Positions 5,389-5,693 of a stretch of DNA of 5,693 nt are shown here, piece by piece. The stretch is taken from assembly GCA_002298075.1 (NCBI GenBank), contig DBLW01000005.1, positions 1-5,693 of the forward strand, read 5' to 3'. Origin of the DNA: Bacteroidales bacterium UBA714 (GTDB lineage Bacteria; Bacteroidota; Bacteroidia; Bacteroidales; UBA932). The notes beneath the pieces are model-generated. The model searched no databases and was not told the origin of the DNA. It worked only from the letters and a program-made list of their open reading frames with translations. Position numbers and translations under genes: made by a program. The stretch's first letter is position 1, and each line of letters opens with the position of its first letter.

Positions 5389-5693
5389 ATGGAAGATCAG
5401 AAATTGAAGAAAATCATGTATGTCCTCGCTGCTGTGGCCGTAGTGCTTGCAGGAGTCCTGGCTTACATATGGTATGACAAGTACACTGTGGAAAAAGAAC
5501 TTGAGAGCGAGAAGGCGGACCTCATCGGCCAGCTCAATACCTTGAATGACGACTATGCCTCGCTGTCTACTGACTATGAGGACGTCAATCTCCAGCTTGA
5601 TTCGTCAAGGCTTGAGGTGCAGCTGCTGATAGAGAAGCTCACCAAGACCGAGGCCACCAACAGGGCCAAGATACGCCAATATGAGAGGGAGCT
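5389..5693 (+). CDS. membrane-anchored coiled-coil protein, N-terminal part (runs off right edge)
   Basis: The first 101 residues of a protein that continues past the right edge. It starts MEDQKLKKIMYVLAAVAVVL. A single transmembrane helix spans about residues 9-29, with a short Lys-rich N-terminus that suggests an N-in signal anchor. From about residue 33 the sequence is a continuous charged heptad-like coiled coil (EKELESEKADLIGQLNTL, LQLDSSRLEVQLLIEKL), ending in KTEATNRAKIRQYEREL. That last block matches what I remember of a common uncharacterised Bacteroidales protein family with one anchor and a long coiled coil. The role is unknown; an envelope structural or scaffolding role is only an inference from shape. 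The start is supported by the -7 box at 5341-5348 and the AT-rich leader. The true length cannot be seen. Confidence 0.85.
   Translation, partial: MEDQKLKKIMYVLAAVAVVLAGVLAYIWYDKYTVEKELESEKADLIGQLNTLNDDYASLSTDYEDVNLQLDSSRLEVQLLIEKLTKTEATNRAKIRQYERE

Overview
The window looks like chromosomal DNA from a member of the order Bacteroidales. Three things point there: genes preceded by the Bacteroidetes -7 promoter box (TAnnTTTG) and AT-rich leaders mostly without Shine-Dalgarno sequences; families common in that order (a Bacteroidetes-type M16 peptidase relative, DUF3109, DUF2007, a membrane-anchored coiled-coil protein); and moderate GC content. I cannot fix the genus; a Rikenellaceae/Alistipes-like lineage is a guess. 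There are no RNA genes, transposases, CRISPR arrays or phage genes.

Layout. Positions 1-1137 (minus strand) hold a two-gene unit: an exported TPR-repeat protein, then after one base the start of a U32-family peptidase gene that runs off the left edge. Positions 1138-1237 are a divergent promoter region built on a perfect 10-bp inverted repeat, each arm carrying a -7 box. Positions 1238-4437 (plus strand) are a second two-gene unit: an exported M16 (insulinase-like) protein that has lost its zinc-binding and catalytic motif, overlapping by one base (TAATG) a cysteine-rich DUF3109 protein. The end of DUF3109 overlaps by 49 bp the end of a convergent DUF2007 gene (4389-4607, minus), with a GC-rich hairpin over the DUF3109 stop codon. 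Upstream of DUF2007 on the same strand is a two-helix membrane protein of unknown function (4644-5114). Positions 5115-5388 are a second divergent intergenic region, filled with tandem ~70-bp palindromic repeats bounded by -7-like boxes. A membrane-anchored coiled-coil protein begins at 5389 and runs off the right edge.

How the genes fit together. The two minus-strand genes on the left probably form one transcript. The M16-like protein and DUF3109 are probably translationally coupled, although one product is exported and the other looks cytoplasmic. The membrane protein and DUF2007 may share a transcript (36-bp gap). No single pathway links the window and the genes look like ordinary core genome. 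The least ordinary signals are the catalytically dead M16 protein and the structured repeats in the right-hand intergenic region.
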